Shown in pieces: positions 46,535 to 57,995 of a stretch of DNA of 64,000 bases. The notes under the pieces are model-generated. The model did not search any database and was not told where the DNA came from. It saw only the letters and a program-made list of their open reading frames with translations. This DNA comes from Hofstenia miamia (taxonomy: Eukaryota; Xenacoelomorpha; Acoela), in contig SCFE01000055.1 in the NCBI GenBank assembly GCA_004352715.1, forward strand, positions 396,676 to 460,675, read 5' to 3'. Every line of letters begins with the position of its first letter. The first letter of the stretch is position 1. Made by a program: the position numbers and the translations under genes.

Positions 46535-47219
46535 AAGGGGGTACACCCCCAGAAAATCTGGCCAAATGTTATTTTTTTTGCACTTTTTTTTTCTTCATGA
46601 AAATAATCTTCAAGTATGTCTTAATCCATACACTAAACAATTTTACAATAATTATTTGTAATTTTTCATGAAATTATCACTTTTCATAGACCCTTTTCAT
46701 TGTTTTTATTCAAAATCAATCTAATTATATATTCATATTATCATAACTTGAGTTAGAAATGTCCGATTTCCAAAATTTAACAAGATTCAGGCTCATAATG
46801 AATAGTAGAATGCTACCTTTTAACTTACCATTTAATTTCGTAAAACTTATTTCCATTGGTTCACTTTATTTCATTCTTTTACAATTGCCCAAAACTGACC
46901 AATCAGAGATTTGGAAACGTTGCCCCAAAGAGGTGTACACAGGAAAGACAGCTTTGTCGATAGCAGTGGCTCTTGCTGTTAGCCATTTTAATGACGGTGC
47001 AACTTCGGTGTGCAAAATGTTGAAATTTTTGGGTTTGGATGTCGGACATCATACTCGCAAGTGGAGCATGCAATAGGACAAAACAAGAGTGAAGGCCAGC
47101 AAAAAAGGGCAGACAGTAAAGAAAAGAAAATAAGACAATCACTGAGACAGCTAAGGAAGGAAAGCGAAGAAGTTGCCACTGAAAAAGAAGGGGTTTCTTA
47201 CCTTGCTGGTGGATCTTAG
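46535..47219 (+). mobile_element. Mutator-like transposon fragment with palindromic end
   Basis: The left edge AAGGGGGTACACCCCCAGAA contains a perfect GGGGGTACACCCCC-type palindromic core except for its central bases, and looks like an element terminus. It is followed by a C-terminal transposase piece (separate entry). No matching right end is seen before the 1000-N gap. Confidence 0.45.
46759..47219 (+). pseudogene. C-terminal piece of a Mutator-like transposase
   Basis: The first frame carries EIWKRCPKEVYTGKTALSIA and then VSHFNDGATSVCKMLKFLG, a pattern I associate with the C-terminal part of animal Mutator-like transposases (W..CPK....K..l..A...A...FNdG). After a stop at 47074-47076 and a frame change, it continues as basic sequence and ends KEGVSYLAGGS, similar to the usual family ending 'EGvtYgaG.f'. 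At least one stop and one frameshift are present. The catalytic region is absent. Assignment is from motif memory and needs a profile search. Confidence 0.5.
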
Positions 47220-47386
47220 AGACGGAACATACATGTTTGTGCAATTACTCAACTTTGCGTTTTTGATACTTTATCGTGACTCTGTCTTTGATTTTTCCAG
47301 TTAGGTATGCCCTATTCACCCCAAATTCTGTGCATTTGTAGAACATACATAGTTCTATGCATATCTCTTTTACTTTTTAAGAAATT

Positions 47387-48386
47387 NNNNNNNNNNNNNN
47401 NNNNNNNNNNNNNNNNNNNNNNNNNNNNNNNNNNNNNNNNNNNNNNNNNNNNNNNNNNNNNNNNNNNNNNNNNNNNNNNNNNNNNNNNNNNNNNNNNNNN
47501 NNNNNNNNNNNNNNNNNNNNNNNNNNNNNNNNNNNNNNNNNNNNNNNNNNNNNNNNNNNNNNNNNNNNNNNNNNNNNNNNNNNNNNNNNNNNNNNNNNNN
47601 NNNNNNNNNNNNNNNNNNNNNNNNNNNNNNNNNNNNNNNNNNNNNNNNNNNNNNNNNNNNNNNNNNNNNNNNNNNNNNNNNNNNNNNNNNNNNNNNNNNN
47701 NNNNNNNNNNNNNNNNNNNNNNNNNNNNNNNNNNNNNNNNNNNNNNNNNNNNNNNNNNNNNNNNNNNNNNNNNNNNNNNNNNNNNNNNNNNNNNNNNNNN
47801 NNNNNNNNNNNNNNNNNNNNNNNNNNNNNNNNNNNNNNNNNNNNNNNNNNNNNNNNNNNNNNNNNNNNNNNNNNNNNNNNNNNNNNNNNNNNNNNNNNNN
47901 NNNNNNNNNNNNNNNNNNNNNNNNNNNNNNNNNNNNNNNNNNNNNNNNNNNNNNNNNNNNNNNNNNNNNNNNNNNNNNNNNNNNNNNNNNNNNNNNNNNN
48001 NNNNNNNNNNNNNNNNNNNNNNNNNNNNNNNNNNNNNNNNNNNNNNNNNNNNNNNNNNNNNNNNNNNNNNNNNNNNNNNNNNNNNNNNNNNNNNNNNNNN
48101 NNNNNNNNNNNNNNNNNNNNNNNNNNNNNNNNNNNNNNNNNNNNNNNNNNNNNNNNNNNNNNNNNNNNNNNNNNNNNNNNNNNNNNNNNNNNNNNNNNNN
48201 NNNNNNNNNNNNNNNNNNNNNNNNNNNNNNNNNNNNNNNNNNNNNNNNNNNNNNNNNNNNNNNNNNNNNNNNNNNNNNNNNNNNNNNNNNNNNNNNNNNN
48301 NNNNNNNNNNNNNNNNNNNNNNNNNNNNNNNNNNNNNNNNNNNNNNNNNNNNNNNNNNNNNNNNNNNNNNNNNNNNNNNNNNNNNN
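47387..48386. other. Scaffold gap, exactly 1000 N
   Basis: A round-number gap. Its right edge lies inside LINE ORF2. Confidence 0.95.
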
Positions 48387-49604
48387 AATCAACTCGTCTA
48401 TCTCTTCTCCTGTCTCCGTTACTAGTGGTACCCCTCAAGGCTCAGTGTTAGCTGTTCTTTTCTTCCTCGTTGCGATTAACGGCCTCCCTCATTCTGTTCT
48501 CAACTCGTCTTGCCTGCTGTATGTCGACGACACTGCGATCTTTTGATTTTGGTTGGTCGTTTGCTTCTAACATTTCTTCTGATCTTGAGCACTTGTCTAC
48601 TTGGTCCTCTGTCAACCATCTTGATTTTAGCACTACCAAAACATGTGGTATTTCCTTTTTTGTGTCTCCCCCTTCTGATTTGCCTCTACCTGTGAACTTT
48701 GCGCCTCATCACACTCATCTTGGAGTTCAACTTGCTGCAAACTTAAATTGGACTGGACATGTGTCTTTGTGTCTCTGCAAAACCAATTCCTTGCTATTTG
48801 CCCTTTTCCGTAATGTTCCTTTTAATACCTCGTCCGCTGTGAAACTCTCTTTGTTCAAGTCCATTCCTCGCGCCATTCTTCTCTACGCGTCTCCTTGTTG
48901 GTGACCTTCTCGTGCTTTGTTCCACTCCATGGAACGTTTCCAGAAACGCGCTTTCAAATGGATTTCCTCTTTGGNNNNNNNNNNNNNNNNNNNNNNNNNN
49001 NNNNNNNNNNNNNNNNNNNNNNNNNNNNNNNNNNNNNNNNNNNNNNNNNNNNNNNNNNNNNNNNNNNNNNNNNNNNNNNNNNNNNNNNNNNNNNNNNNNN
49101 NNNNNNNNNNNNNNNNNNNNNNNNNNNNNNNNNNNNNNNNNNNNNNNNNNNNNNNNNNNNNNNNNNNNNNNNNNNNNNNNNNNNNNNNNNNNNNNNNNNN
49201 NNNNNNGACTACTGACTCGCAAATTGGATCTTGATCATTTTGATTTCATTAAGTTCTCTAATTCCTGCTGCACTCGCTCCATTCGTCGTACGAAGAAACA
49301 TCGCACCCTTCACTCGTTTTTCAATCGTGCTTGTACGGCTGCTAATTACATCTTGACTCTCAACCCTCCAATAGCGATTGATTTCTTTTCCCCGCCACCG
49401 GGGTTCAAGAAATCTTTGATGGCTTTCCTCATTGTTGAGCCCTTCTCCGACTTCGCCTACTCTTCCATTTGCTCCTATTTCATCTCCTGTGACTGTCCTC
49501 GCTGCCGTAAAACTTGACTTGTTTTTATTTTCTTGTTGTGTATGCCTTCAGCAGCAGCTAAATAAAGTCATTGATTAATATTATTATTATTATTATTACT
49601 AAAT
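48387..49604 (+). mobile_element. Third LINE copy (3' part, disabled)
   Basis: Matches the intact LINE from about 40975 to the tail, including the 3' UTR and (ATT)n. Relative to the intact copy it has an extra T near 48541, a TGG-to-TGA stop at 48902-48904 and an 18-nt deletion near 49280. A 232-N gap (48975-49206) interrupts it. It would encode RT around the YVDD box but is inactive. Confidence 0.9.
48975..49206. other. Assembly gap, 232 N
   Basis: A run of N inside the third LINE copy. Confidence 0.95.
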
Positions 49605-52600
49605 ATGGAAACCATTGTGAAGGATTGCAATTGTTTGTTACATGTTTCGAATTGCAGAACGTAAGTCAGGAAGTAGTAGCTCTATTAGACTAAATGCTTT
49701 TTGAGTGTTAAATTGTTCTCCATCTAAAACTGTTAAAAAATGTGAAATTAATTGCTTTTTAAATCATGTTTTGAAGTAATCAATATGATTATTTTACTAA
49801 TCGAATTTTGAATTAATATTGCAATTTATGCTGCGCACTATATATCCTTTATAAACGTTAAATTTTTTATTTAAATTGGTTATTTAGGACGATATTAAAA
49901 GCCATCTCAGTTCACTTGATTTTTTGCTTTTAAAAAGTAAGTTCATTCTATTTTATACTTTTAACCAATGATTATTTAAATTTTGAGGTATATATTCAAA
50001 CATTTCTTTTTAAGTGACGTGGGAAGACACGTGAGTTAATGAAAATTGAAGACAAACCGAATTACTTTAGAAGAGTTGATCTTTTGAAGAGTGAAAATTT
50101 ATTAACACTAGAAGAGTTTATGAAGACTTCTGTAATGAAGTATTCTAATAGGCGCAATATTTAATATGCTGGGTAAATGCATGGTTTTTAGTAAATAGGT
50201 TTTTGGATTCTACGTTTTTACCAAGCTTGTCACTGTTTTTTATTCTCTAGTATTATATGTAGTGCTATATCTGTTAAAAATACATGCATTCTAGGGTAGA
50301 TATTAATTAAAGAAATGCATATGTATACTGCCATTATCTGATTTATTTTCAGCTTAATCACTATTGCAGTTTTACATGCTTATAAACTTCTCTAGTGACA
50401 ATATATTATATATTGTAACAAAACCTGATATTTTTATGCTATTCGTCCAAAATTTAATCTTTTCATGTCTATTTTAGGATGTTATACTTGAACAGCAGAT
50501 TTTATTTACACCATATTTTAGAGACGCAATTTGCAAAGGACTTTTCTGTGTATTGTAATGTAATCTTAAATACATGTTTGTTATTTCGCTGTTTACATTT
50601 TATATTATAAATAGATAAAGTAGTTTCAAGTTTGAAGTAATGGATGCAAGTTTAAACAAAAAATTAATATAGAACGTAACTATTTAAAAATTTTTATTTG
50701 ATAATGTGTGCATTTCTTAGTGTATCTTTGTTAAATTTACATTAGGGTGTCGTATTTGAAATTTTTGAAATATTGGAACACACTCGTTTAGTTACATGAT
50801 TATAAAGCAAGTCCCCTTATCAAATGGAGAAGTTTCAAGTCATTTATTTGCTCTTTAATTTAAGTTTGTGCATTATGTTATCCAAAACTTAAATTGAAAA
50901 CACTGGATATGGTATTGATGTAGTCATTAGTGGGAGTAGTTCTGATTGTAAATGTTGAATTGGGATGTGTTTGCCCATCTTCCAAATTGGTGACCGTGGT
51001 AGCAGTAAGAAAGCAAAATGTGCTTAGGTAATTTATCTATTTTATTCTCGTTTTAAATTTTATCCTCACTTTTTAAATCCAAAATTTACTTTGAATCTGA
51101 ATTTTAAGTATTTTTTGGATACTGTATTAGGTCATTTAAAATAAATGAAATTCAATAATATAAATTTCTTAATTTTTTTTGCATACATTTGGAATTTAAT
51201 TGGCACTGGTTAAAAACAGCAACTTGCTCACTGAAATTTTAATCTTTTAAATCTGAATCCTAAGAATCATAGGACCTTAATATGTGTACAGATGTTGTCA
51301 TCAGATTTGGTCATTGTATTCAAAGGCCTGAAATAACAATATAATAGCACTATAGTATACAAACTGAATATTTTGTAATCTAGCCAATTAAATTTAAATT
51401 TTGTTTTGAAAAAATAAAATTTTGTAAAAATCTGTTTTTTAGTTGGTTGTTAATAACAAAACTTCCTTGTTAATATTAACAGTAAATTAGCCAGCCCTAG
51501 ACACTTCACCTTTTTGGAATGTGAAGTTACATGATTATTCCAAAGTGACATCAAAACATGAAATGGAATTCTCAAAGCTTTTATGAACATTGATAGATTA
51601 CGCAATTTATTAAAAACGGCTGATCAGGACATAGCTTAAGGAATAAATTTATAAATATTACAAAACATCAAATCAAAGGGATTTCAAAATCATAAAAGAT
51701 GGTTTGAATATTAATGGACAACTTAATTGGCAGCAAAGTGAATTGGAGTGGGCTGTAGATATCAGTAAGACATTGAGTACAATAAACTAAAGTTATCCCA
51801 ATCAATGAGATATGTTCACACCAGATGTACAATTTGTGATAATATTCCAAATTTCTCCCTACCATATGTATGTCATCATTATTAAAATTGTCATGAATAT
51901 TGCAGATGGTGATAATATTTTGCTTTAAATTATGATTTTGGATGTTGTGAAACTTGGTATAAACATCTGAGAAAAGAGCCACTCAATTACTAGAGCTAAC
52001 TTGGGTAGAAGGCTCATAGTGATCGCTTGTAACAAGATTGTGTTACTTTTTAATAAAGGAAAATGACAGTTTGTCCATGTATTATTGAACACATCTGTAT
52101 AATCATTAGTTCATAAAACCATTCACCACCAGGATTGCGATAAATTGTATGTCAAATATTGCATGTGTAAGGGATATACATGGCCATGAATACTGAAGTA
52201 AATTATAACCAAACAGTTTAGAAATAAGGTACTGTTTAAATGATTACATTTTGCAAATGACTAAATCAGGCAAAAAATTTAGCACATTTATAATACAATA
52301 TGCTTGATGTAAAAAATTTAATTGCGACAATATTCTAACAATTTTTAAATGATATATTGATTGTAGTGAAGATGTCGTTTGGTTTTATCATTATTCAACT
52401 TTAATTTACAGTCAGTCATATTAAGATTCTTGGATTCACAATTGATGAATCTTATGGCTTCAGCTCATATAAATAATAATAAATTTTATTTCAAGCTTAA
52501 AATATAGTAAACTCAATACAAACTACAAAACTAAAAAAATAAAATAACAGATGAAGTATCGATCAGGGATATGGTCTTTGATGAGAATATGATATGCAAG

Positions 52601-53586
52601 AAGGCCGTATCTATTCTTGGGCTATCTATTATTACATAGGGATCGTCTGTGGGTGGTGGAGAAAAGTATTATCTTCTAAACTCTACACTGTCTACCATAT
52701 TCAATGATTCTCGGGTTCACACGTTACGAATTCATCAATCTAGAAATGGTCTCCGCTTCCTATTTGCATTATCTACTTCCCAAGTCTCCAACCCTTACCA
52801 AAAAAAAGCGACACGAAAGGAAGACCACACCAGAGCTACCTCGTCCGTGAAATGCAGCAAAAAATAACTCTGCAAGTGAATTGAATTTTATGTGTTTCAT
52901 TCTGAAATAAAGATAATTTCTAGTTTCTAATTTTAAACTTCAATTTCGCCAAATGAAAATTCAAATTCGCCAAATGAAAATTTAAGTTCACCAAATGAAA
53001 AATCAAAGCAGGATTATTAATTTTTTAATGTATATATATATATATGTATATATATAAAATGAAATGTATAAACAGTTTAAAATTGGTCATTTTAAAAACA
53101 AAAAGAATTGCTCGTTTTTAACATACAGGAATTTAAGTTTAAACACAAAAGAAGACTATATTTATAAATTAAATTTGCCACTTTTTTAAAATTAAGAAAT
53201 TATAATTATTATTGTAAAATCTAGTAAATTTAGAGGGAATAATTTGTAAAACTGACGATGACTTGGTAAGTCGAAATATATCTTGCATGTTCTTATTAAA
53301 GTTAATTAAGCTCCTAAAAACGACAAATTTAAGGAATCGCTGATAGATCATTCGAAATGAGACGCAAAAGCACTGATTTCTCACAATTATTGCTTACAAA
53401 AATGAATTTTGAGATCTCTGTTATGAATGCAATGAAATCAGCACAATATATACATTTTTTAAAATGCAACTTGAAAATTTTTAAAATATGATGTTCAAAA
53501 CATTCAAATACGTAGAGTAAAATAATTTCAAAAATATCAAGCATTGTATGTCTCAATTTGTTAAACACAAATACAGTTAAATATAT
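49605..53586. other. AT-rich non-coding tract with doubtful exon-like pieces
   Basis: At 49888-49938 a piece between TTTAG and AAAAAGTAAGTT reads DDIKSHLSSLDFLLLK. At about 50020-50164 another reads RELMKIEDKPNYFRRVDLLK and continues to a stop. They look like exons but cannot be joined in frame without an early stop. The remainder has no recognisable gene. The frame at 52649-52867 has no motif. Confidence 0.25.
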
Positions 53587-53870
53587 TTAGTCTTTGAAGG
53601 GCTCTTGAAAGAAATGGTCTAACATGGTGATTGTATAAAATAAAAAGCTTGGCTGTGCTGATTTTCGAATGGCATAACACTGTTTCTTGCAAAAATTTTT
53701 CTGCTTTTTAATAAACCTAGACACTAAAGGGCCATTTAAGATTTCTTCTAAAGACTTTGCATGGGCTTTGATTGCACTCCAGAGACTTTCAATAGGATTC
53801 AGCATTGGGGAATATGGAGCAAGGCGGAATAACTCGTATTCAAATGCTTTTTTGAAAATTTATAACATTT
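53587..53870 (-). pseudogene. DDE transposase fragment
   Basis: The - strand reads FEYELFRLAPYSPMLNPIES followed by LWSAIKAHAKSLEEIL. The 'PYSPxLNPIE' box with its catalytic glutamate is the end of the DDE_3 domain of Tc1/IS630-type transposases. Only the last part is left, ending at a TAG near 53587. Terminal repeats were not found. Confidence 0.65.
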
Positions 53871-55001
53871 ATTAGCTTTTTGATACAAAATTATAATTAC
53901 AATCATTCAAAATCGTCTATACTTTTACAAAATTCAATTTAGTTACTGTTAACTAAAATTTCTCATGTTAAGAATACTAAAATTCAATTAAGCATTGAAT
54001 TATGTAGGGTATCCTAACTGGTAACGAGCCGAATTAGTTTATGTATGTTGAGCAGAGAAAAATATGCGTGCGGACTCTATATTTGAAATAATTTTCATAT
54101 CCGTTTGTTTTTCAGTTTGTATTCAATAACCCATTCGACGTTTTTAGTATTGATTTGGTTGCTTTTAGAAAACTTCCTATTTTCTAAGTTTTGTGCTTAG
54201 TTGTTAAAATACTGATTATTTGAAAAGAAGTTTGCAGGTGGACTTAAAACAAAGGTGGGATTAGGACCGAACAGAGCCGATGGTTGAAACACATTTACTG
54301 CGGCCTAGGCCTAGCCAAATAATGGCAGTTCACTTCCGCTCCTTGGGTAACCCAAAATATTCTCTTATTGTCCAAATAAATTGTATTGTGCATCAGCATC
54401 GATGACTTGCACAAATTTTAAACCGTACCGTTCTTTGATATTGTGATGGCCCTTTTTTCATTTAAAGGCGAATTTGTTTCCATCTATAGCTTTGTATACT
54501 ATGCTCCAACCCTAAACAATATTTCTTTATATTGTTCTTGAATATCGAGGGTTTCAAAGCAATCCATTCATTTAGGAAAGAACATATGCAAAATTTAATG
54601 ATCAATCAAAATAAATTAGCAAAATTGCAAAAATTATGTGCCAGAAGTAGGGCAGAGTTTAGTGTTTTTAAGTGTGGTTTCATTTCAGTCCAACTTCATT
54701 CTCGTTTAGGTTATTCCTAGATTCAGATTTGAAGTTATGTAACTATAAGCACTAAACATTGGAAAAATGTTTAGAAGATAAACGAAGAACATCAAACATA
54801 CGGCTGAACTGCTTTCACATATGTAGATAAAAACAATATACAGTCTGCAATTAATTTTAATACAAACTCCTACTAAATCACTTACGAATATAATCACTCA
54901 AATCTATAATTTTGAACTAATTGTTAGAAAAAATAATTAACTTTCTATTTTAACATGTCTTTGAAAATGTATGATAAAATTGCTATTATATTATAAATAT
55001 A
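53871..55001. other. AT-rich non-coding tract
   Basis: No gene or repeat is recognised. The open frame at 54532-54720 lacks any motif. Confidence 0.45.
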
Positions 55002-55577
55002 CAGGGTATTCGCTTTAACCTGACAGATTTCTCACAAATTTTAATATATTATGTATTAAAATATCATAGGGAATATATACATAAAATGTAAACATAAGAA
55101 AATGTAGTCAATGAATGTCAACCCAGTAATATACTAGAGTAACTGTTCAAATGGCCCGCCCACTTTCTCCTCACATAATTTAGTTCGTTCGATAACACCA
55201 TAGGGACGTGCAATGATATACAAGATTATTTATGCAATTTGAAATTGTAGTGCGCAAATTTTGTAAATCTGGAATTTCGCATTGGTTCATATTCACACGA
55301 TCTCTAATGTGGTCCCACAACCAGAAATTGTTAGGGAGAAAAATCACAGCACGTATGGGGCATGGCAATGGGTCTGCCCACCTATCTAGCGACCTGGTAT
55401 GTGCTCATTCAGAATATGCCTTGCACTATCTTTCTGAAGTCATTCCATTCTAGCTTCTCCCGTAAAATATAAAAAACAACATCGTTAAATATTTCACTAG
55501 CACAAGCATTAAGTATCTTAATATCAAAGCTAATGCAAAATTTGTGAAAAAGCCGTTATCTTCAAGCGAACACACTG
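55002..55577 (-). mobile_element. Deleted mariner-like element
   Basis: The left end reads CAGGGTATTCGCTTTAACCT and the right end, read inward, CAGTGTGTTCGCTTGAAGAT. Both are flanked by TA. The 576-bp element keeps only the 3' part of a transposase on the - strand. Confidence 0.65.
55134..55400 (-). pseudogene. Mariner-like transposase C-terminal relic
   Basis: The frame includes NNFWLWDHIRDRVNMNQCEI and then PDLQNLRTTISNCINN, corresponding to the 'SPDLxPxDFFLWGxLKxxVY ... IxxLxxxI' end of mariner-like DDE domains. The catalytic D is N here (PNNFWLW). A frame change leads to GGPFEQLL and a stop at 55136-55134, like the usual GGxxFEHLL ending. It is inactive. Confidence 0.6.
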
Positions 55578-57480
55578 TAGTTTGCTAATTGGCGATACTG
55601 TATTTAGTGCACTTGATGTAAACAAGTCATTAACACCTCTTATATATAATATAAGTTTTAATATTATTGTCATAATTATGTTTAAATTTTCTGATGTTAT
55701 TCTATTAAAGCCACATTTAAAATATTAATAAAGACGAAGTAACAAGTATTTAAAGTGAGAATGCAAATAATGTTAAACAGTTATCTTAAAATAACGCCTA
55801 GTTTAAAAAATAGTCCATTTTTCAATGCCTGTCATCGTTGACCCGATTGCAGACTTCTAATCACATGACACATAGTCAGTTCTCATACATGAAGTAATCA
55901 GACCTTTGACATCGTCATTAATATTGTTTAAAATTAAACCAAAAATGTGTAAAATCTAATAGTAAATCATTTAAGTAATTTCTTCATTTAATAGACACAA
56001 TCATTTGTGTATAATCACTCTCTTCTTGTGGATGATATAGTTGTTTATAGAAATTTCGTGCAAGTTAACACTGGGCATTTTCGGTATTGCTTCAAGTTAG
56101 CATGAACGATACCAAACACCTTTTATAATACTAAATCATTAGCCTTTAGATACGATAAGTATTACCTTAAGTAGTCTGGCCTTCACACAGAATGACATGC
56201 CCACATTTTCTAACAATTTCTTCTAAGTTTATGAAGAAATTTGGAATTCTTTGATATGGAAAAATCTATGATTGAATGTACTCTCATGCACTAGAAATAT
56301 TCCACTGTTCAAATTCTCCTCAATAAGGAGGTTTATAAAGAATATGGGAGTATCAAATAGAATCAACCATTTAATTTCCTGAAAATAGACTTCCCAAGCT
56401 ATTATCAGGCTTGCCGTGGGCAATTCAAAATCCACCGCATCGGATTTCTCTTTCTTGTAGTGTGTTCGGTTATAGTATTAGAATCATATTTGTTTATGAG
56501 TGATGAGGGTTTAAATGCTTTTGCTAAAAAAAATACAGATTTTGAAAAGTTACTAACTTGTTTATGGATAAATAATCAAATTGCAATTGTTTCAAATATG
56601 TTTTAATGCAGTTAAATACAAGTGCTGTATCCACAAAACAATATTTTTTTCGTTTTAGAAGAAAATCAAAACTATTGAGAATAAAGATTGCTTAATAACT
56701 AGGGCTGGTATTTTTATTTTCACTAAGTGCCTTGATTAATTGGTTTAATTGCAATAATTAATCGGTTAATCGGTTAATCGGTCACAAAAAATATCTACAC
56801 TTACGAAAAAATTATTTTTGTCAAAATATAAGACAAAAGCCTGTTTCCAAAAATGAATGTATATATACATGTACATCAGGATTATATTGTCCATGTCTTT
56901 ATGACTTAAACTTCCCCTTGATACACCTGCTACAAATCTCTAGTTCAGATAGTTCACTGTTATTTAATTTGGTATTGTGATAATATGCCAATATAATGAC
57001 TCCTATGCACAATTTTATTTATTTAATTCAGCCCTGCTAATCCTTGTGTCCATGCGGTAACTTGTGCTGGACACGTTTTGATAGCACTGGGTAGGTTGTT
57101 TCAACCCATATTGCTACGGAATGCTAGTAGTTGGGTTAGGTAGGCAATTTTTTTACAATAAATGTGTCGGGATTGTTATGAATATTAATGATAAATTTTA
57201 TAATATGAGCTTATTGTTTACTTTAAAATATATTATGAATTCCTCAAGTAATATAATGCCCCAGTGTAGTATACTTGAAAAACCAGTGTTGCCATGGGAA
57301 TGTTACTCCCATTGGAATAAATGTGAAATATCTCATTGGATGAAATGGGATGGGACAGAACATATTTGTATTTACCATGATTGTGAATACTTGATATTGT
57401 CATACTTAGATTATACCTTTGAGTGTTTGTCAATAAAGTCAATAAATTTCTTCATTTTGCATGTCTCTTTGTACAATTAG
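55578..57480. other. AT-rich non-coding tract
   Basis: At about 56700 CTAGGGCTGGTATTT precedes three copies of GGTTAATC (56763-56783), a combination often seen at hAT-type MITE ends, but no partner end was found. The open frame at 57121-57480 has no recognisable domain. Confidence 0.4.
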
Positions 57481-57727
57481 TTCTATTTAATAGAGATTTT
57501 AAAAACTTCTATTTGGATTGGGTTCGTCGGTTTTTTGGAAAATCTGTTTGGGTTGAGTTGAGTAGGGTAAAAAATATGACCCACGTACAGCAATAGTTTA
57601 AGTACTTTATCAAAATATGATCTTAAATATTACTAAATTTATATTGTTTTTCTCTTATATTGACTTAATGTGGTTTATATTACAAGTCATGTTCAAGAGT
57701 GATAGTATGGAAAACCAATAGAAAAAA
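57481..57727 (+). repeat. Gap-flanking duplicate, left copy
   Basis: 247 bp repeated at 57749-57995 with one C/T difference. The two copies are separated only by 21 N, so this is most likely two overlapping contig ends that were not merged. Confidence 0.9.
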
Positions 57728-57748
57728 NNNNNNNNNNNNNNNNNNNNN

Positions 57749-57995
57749 TTCTATTTAATAGAGATTTTAAAAACTTCTATTTGGATTGGGTTCGTCGGTT
57801 TTTTGGAAAATCTGTTTGGGTTGAGTTGAGTAGGGTAAAAAATATGACCCACGTACAGCAATAGTTTAAGTACTTTATCAAAATATGATCTTAAATATTA
57901 CTAAATTTATATTGTTTTTCTTTTATATTGACTTAATGTGGTTTATATTACAAGTCATGTTCAAGAGTGATAGTATGGAAAACCAATAGAAAAAA
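57749..57995 (+). repeat. Gap-flanking duplicate, right copy
   Basis: The second copy of 57481-57727. See that entry for the assembly explanation. Confidence 0.9.

Noticed and set aside
57121-57480. 119-codon frame
   Set aside because: Longer than most here but without recognisable domain or splice partners. It abuts an assembly duplication. Left unassigned.
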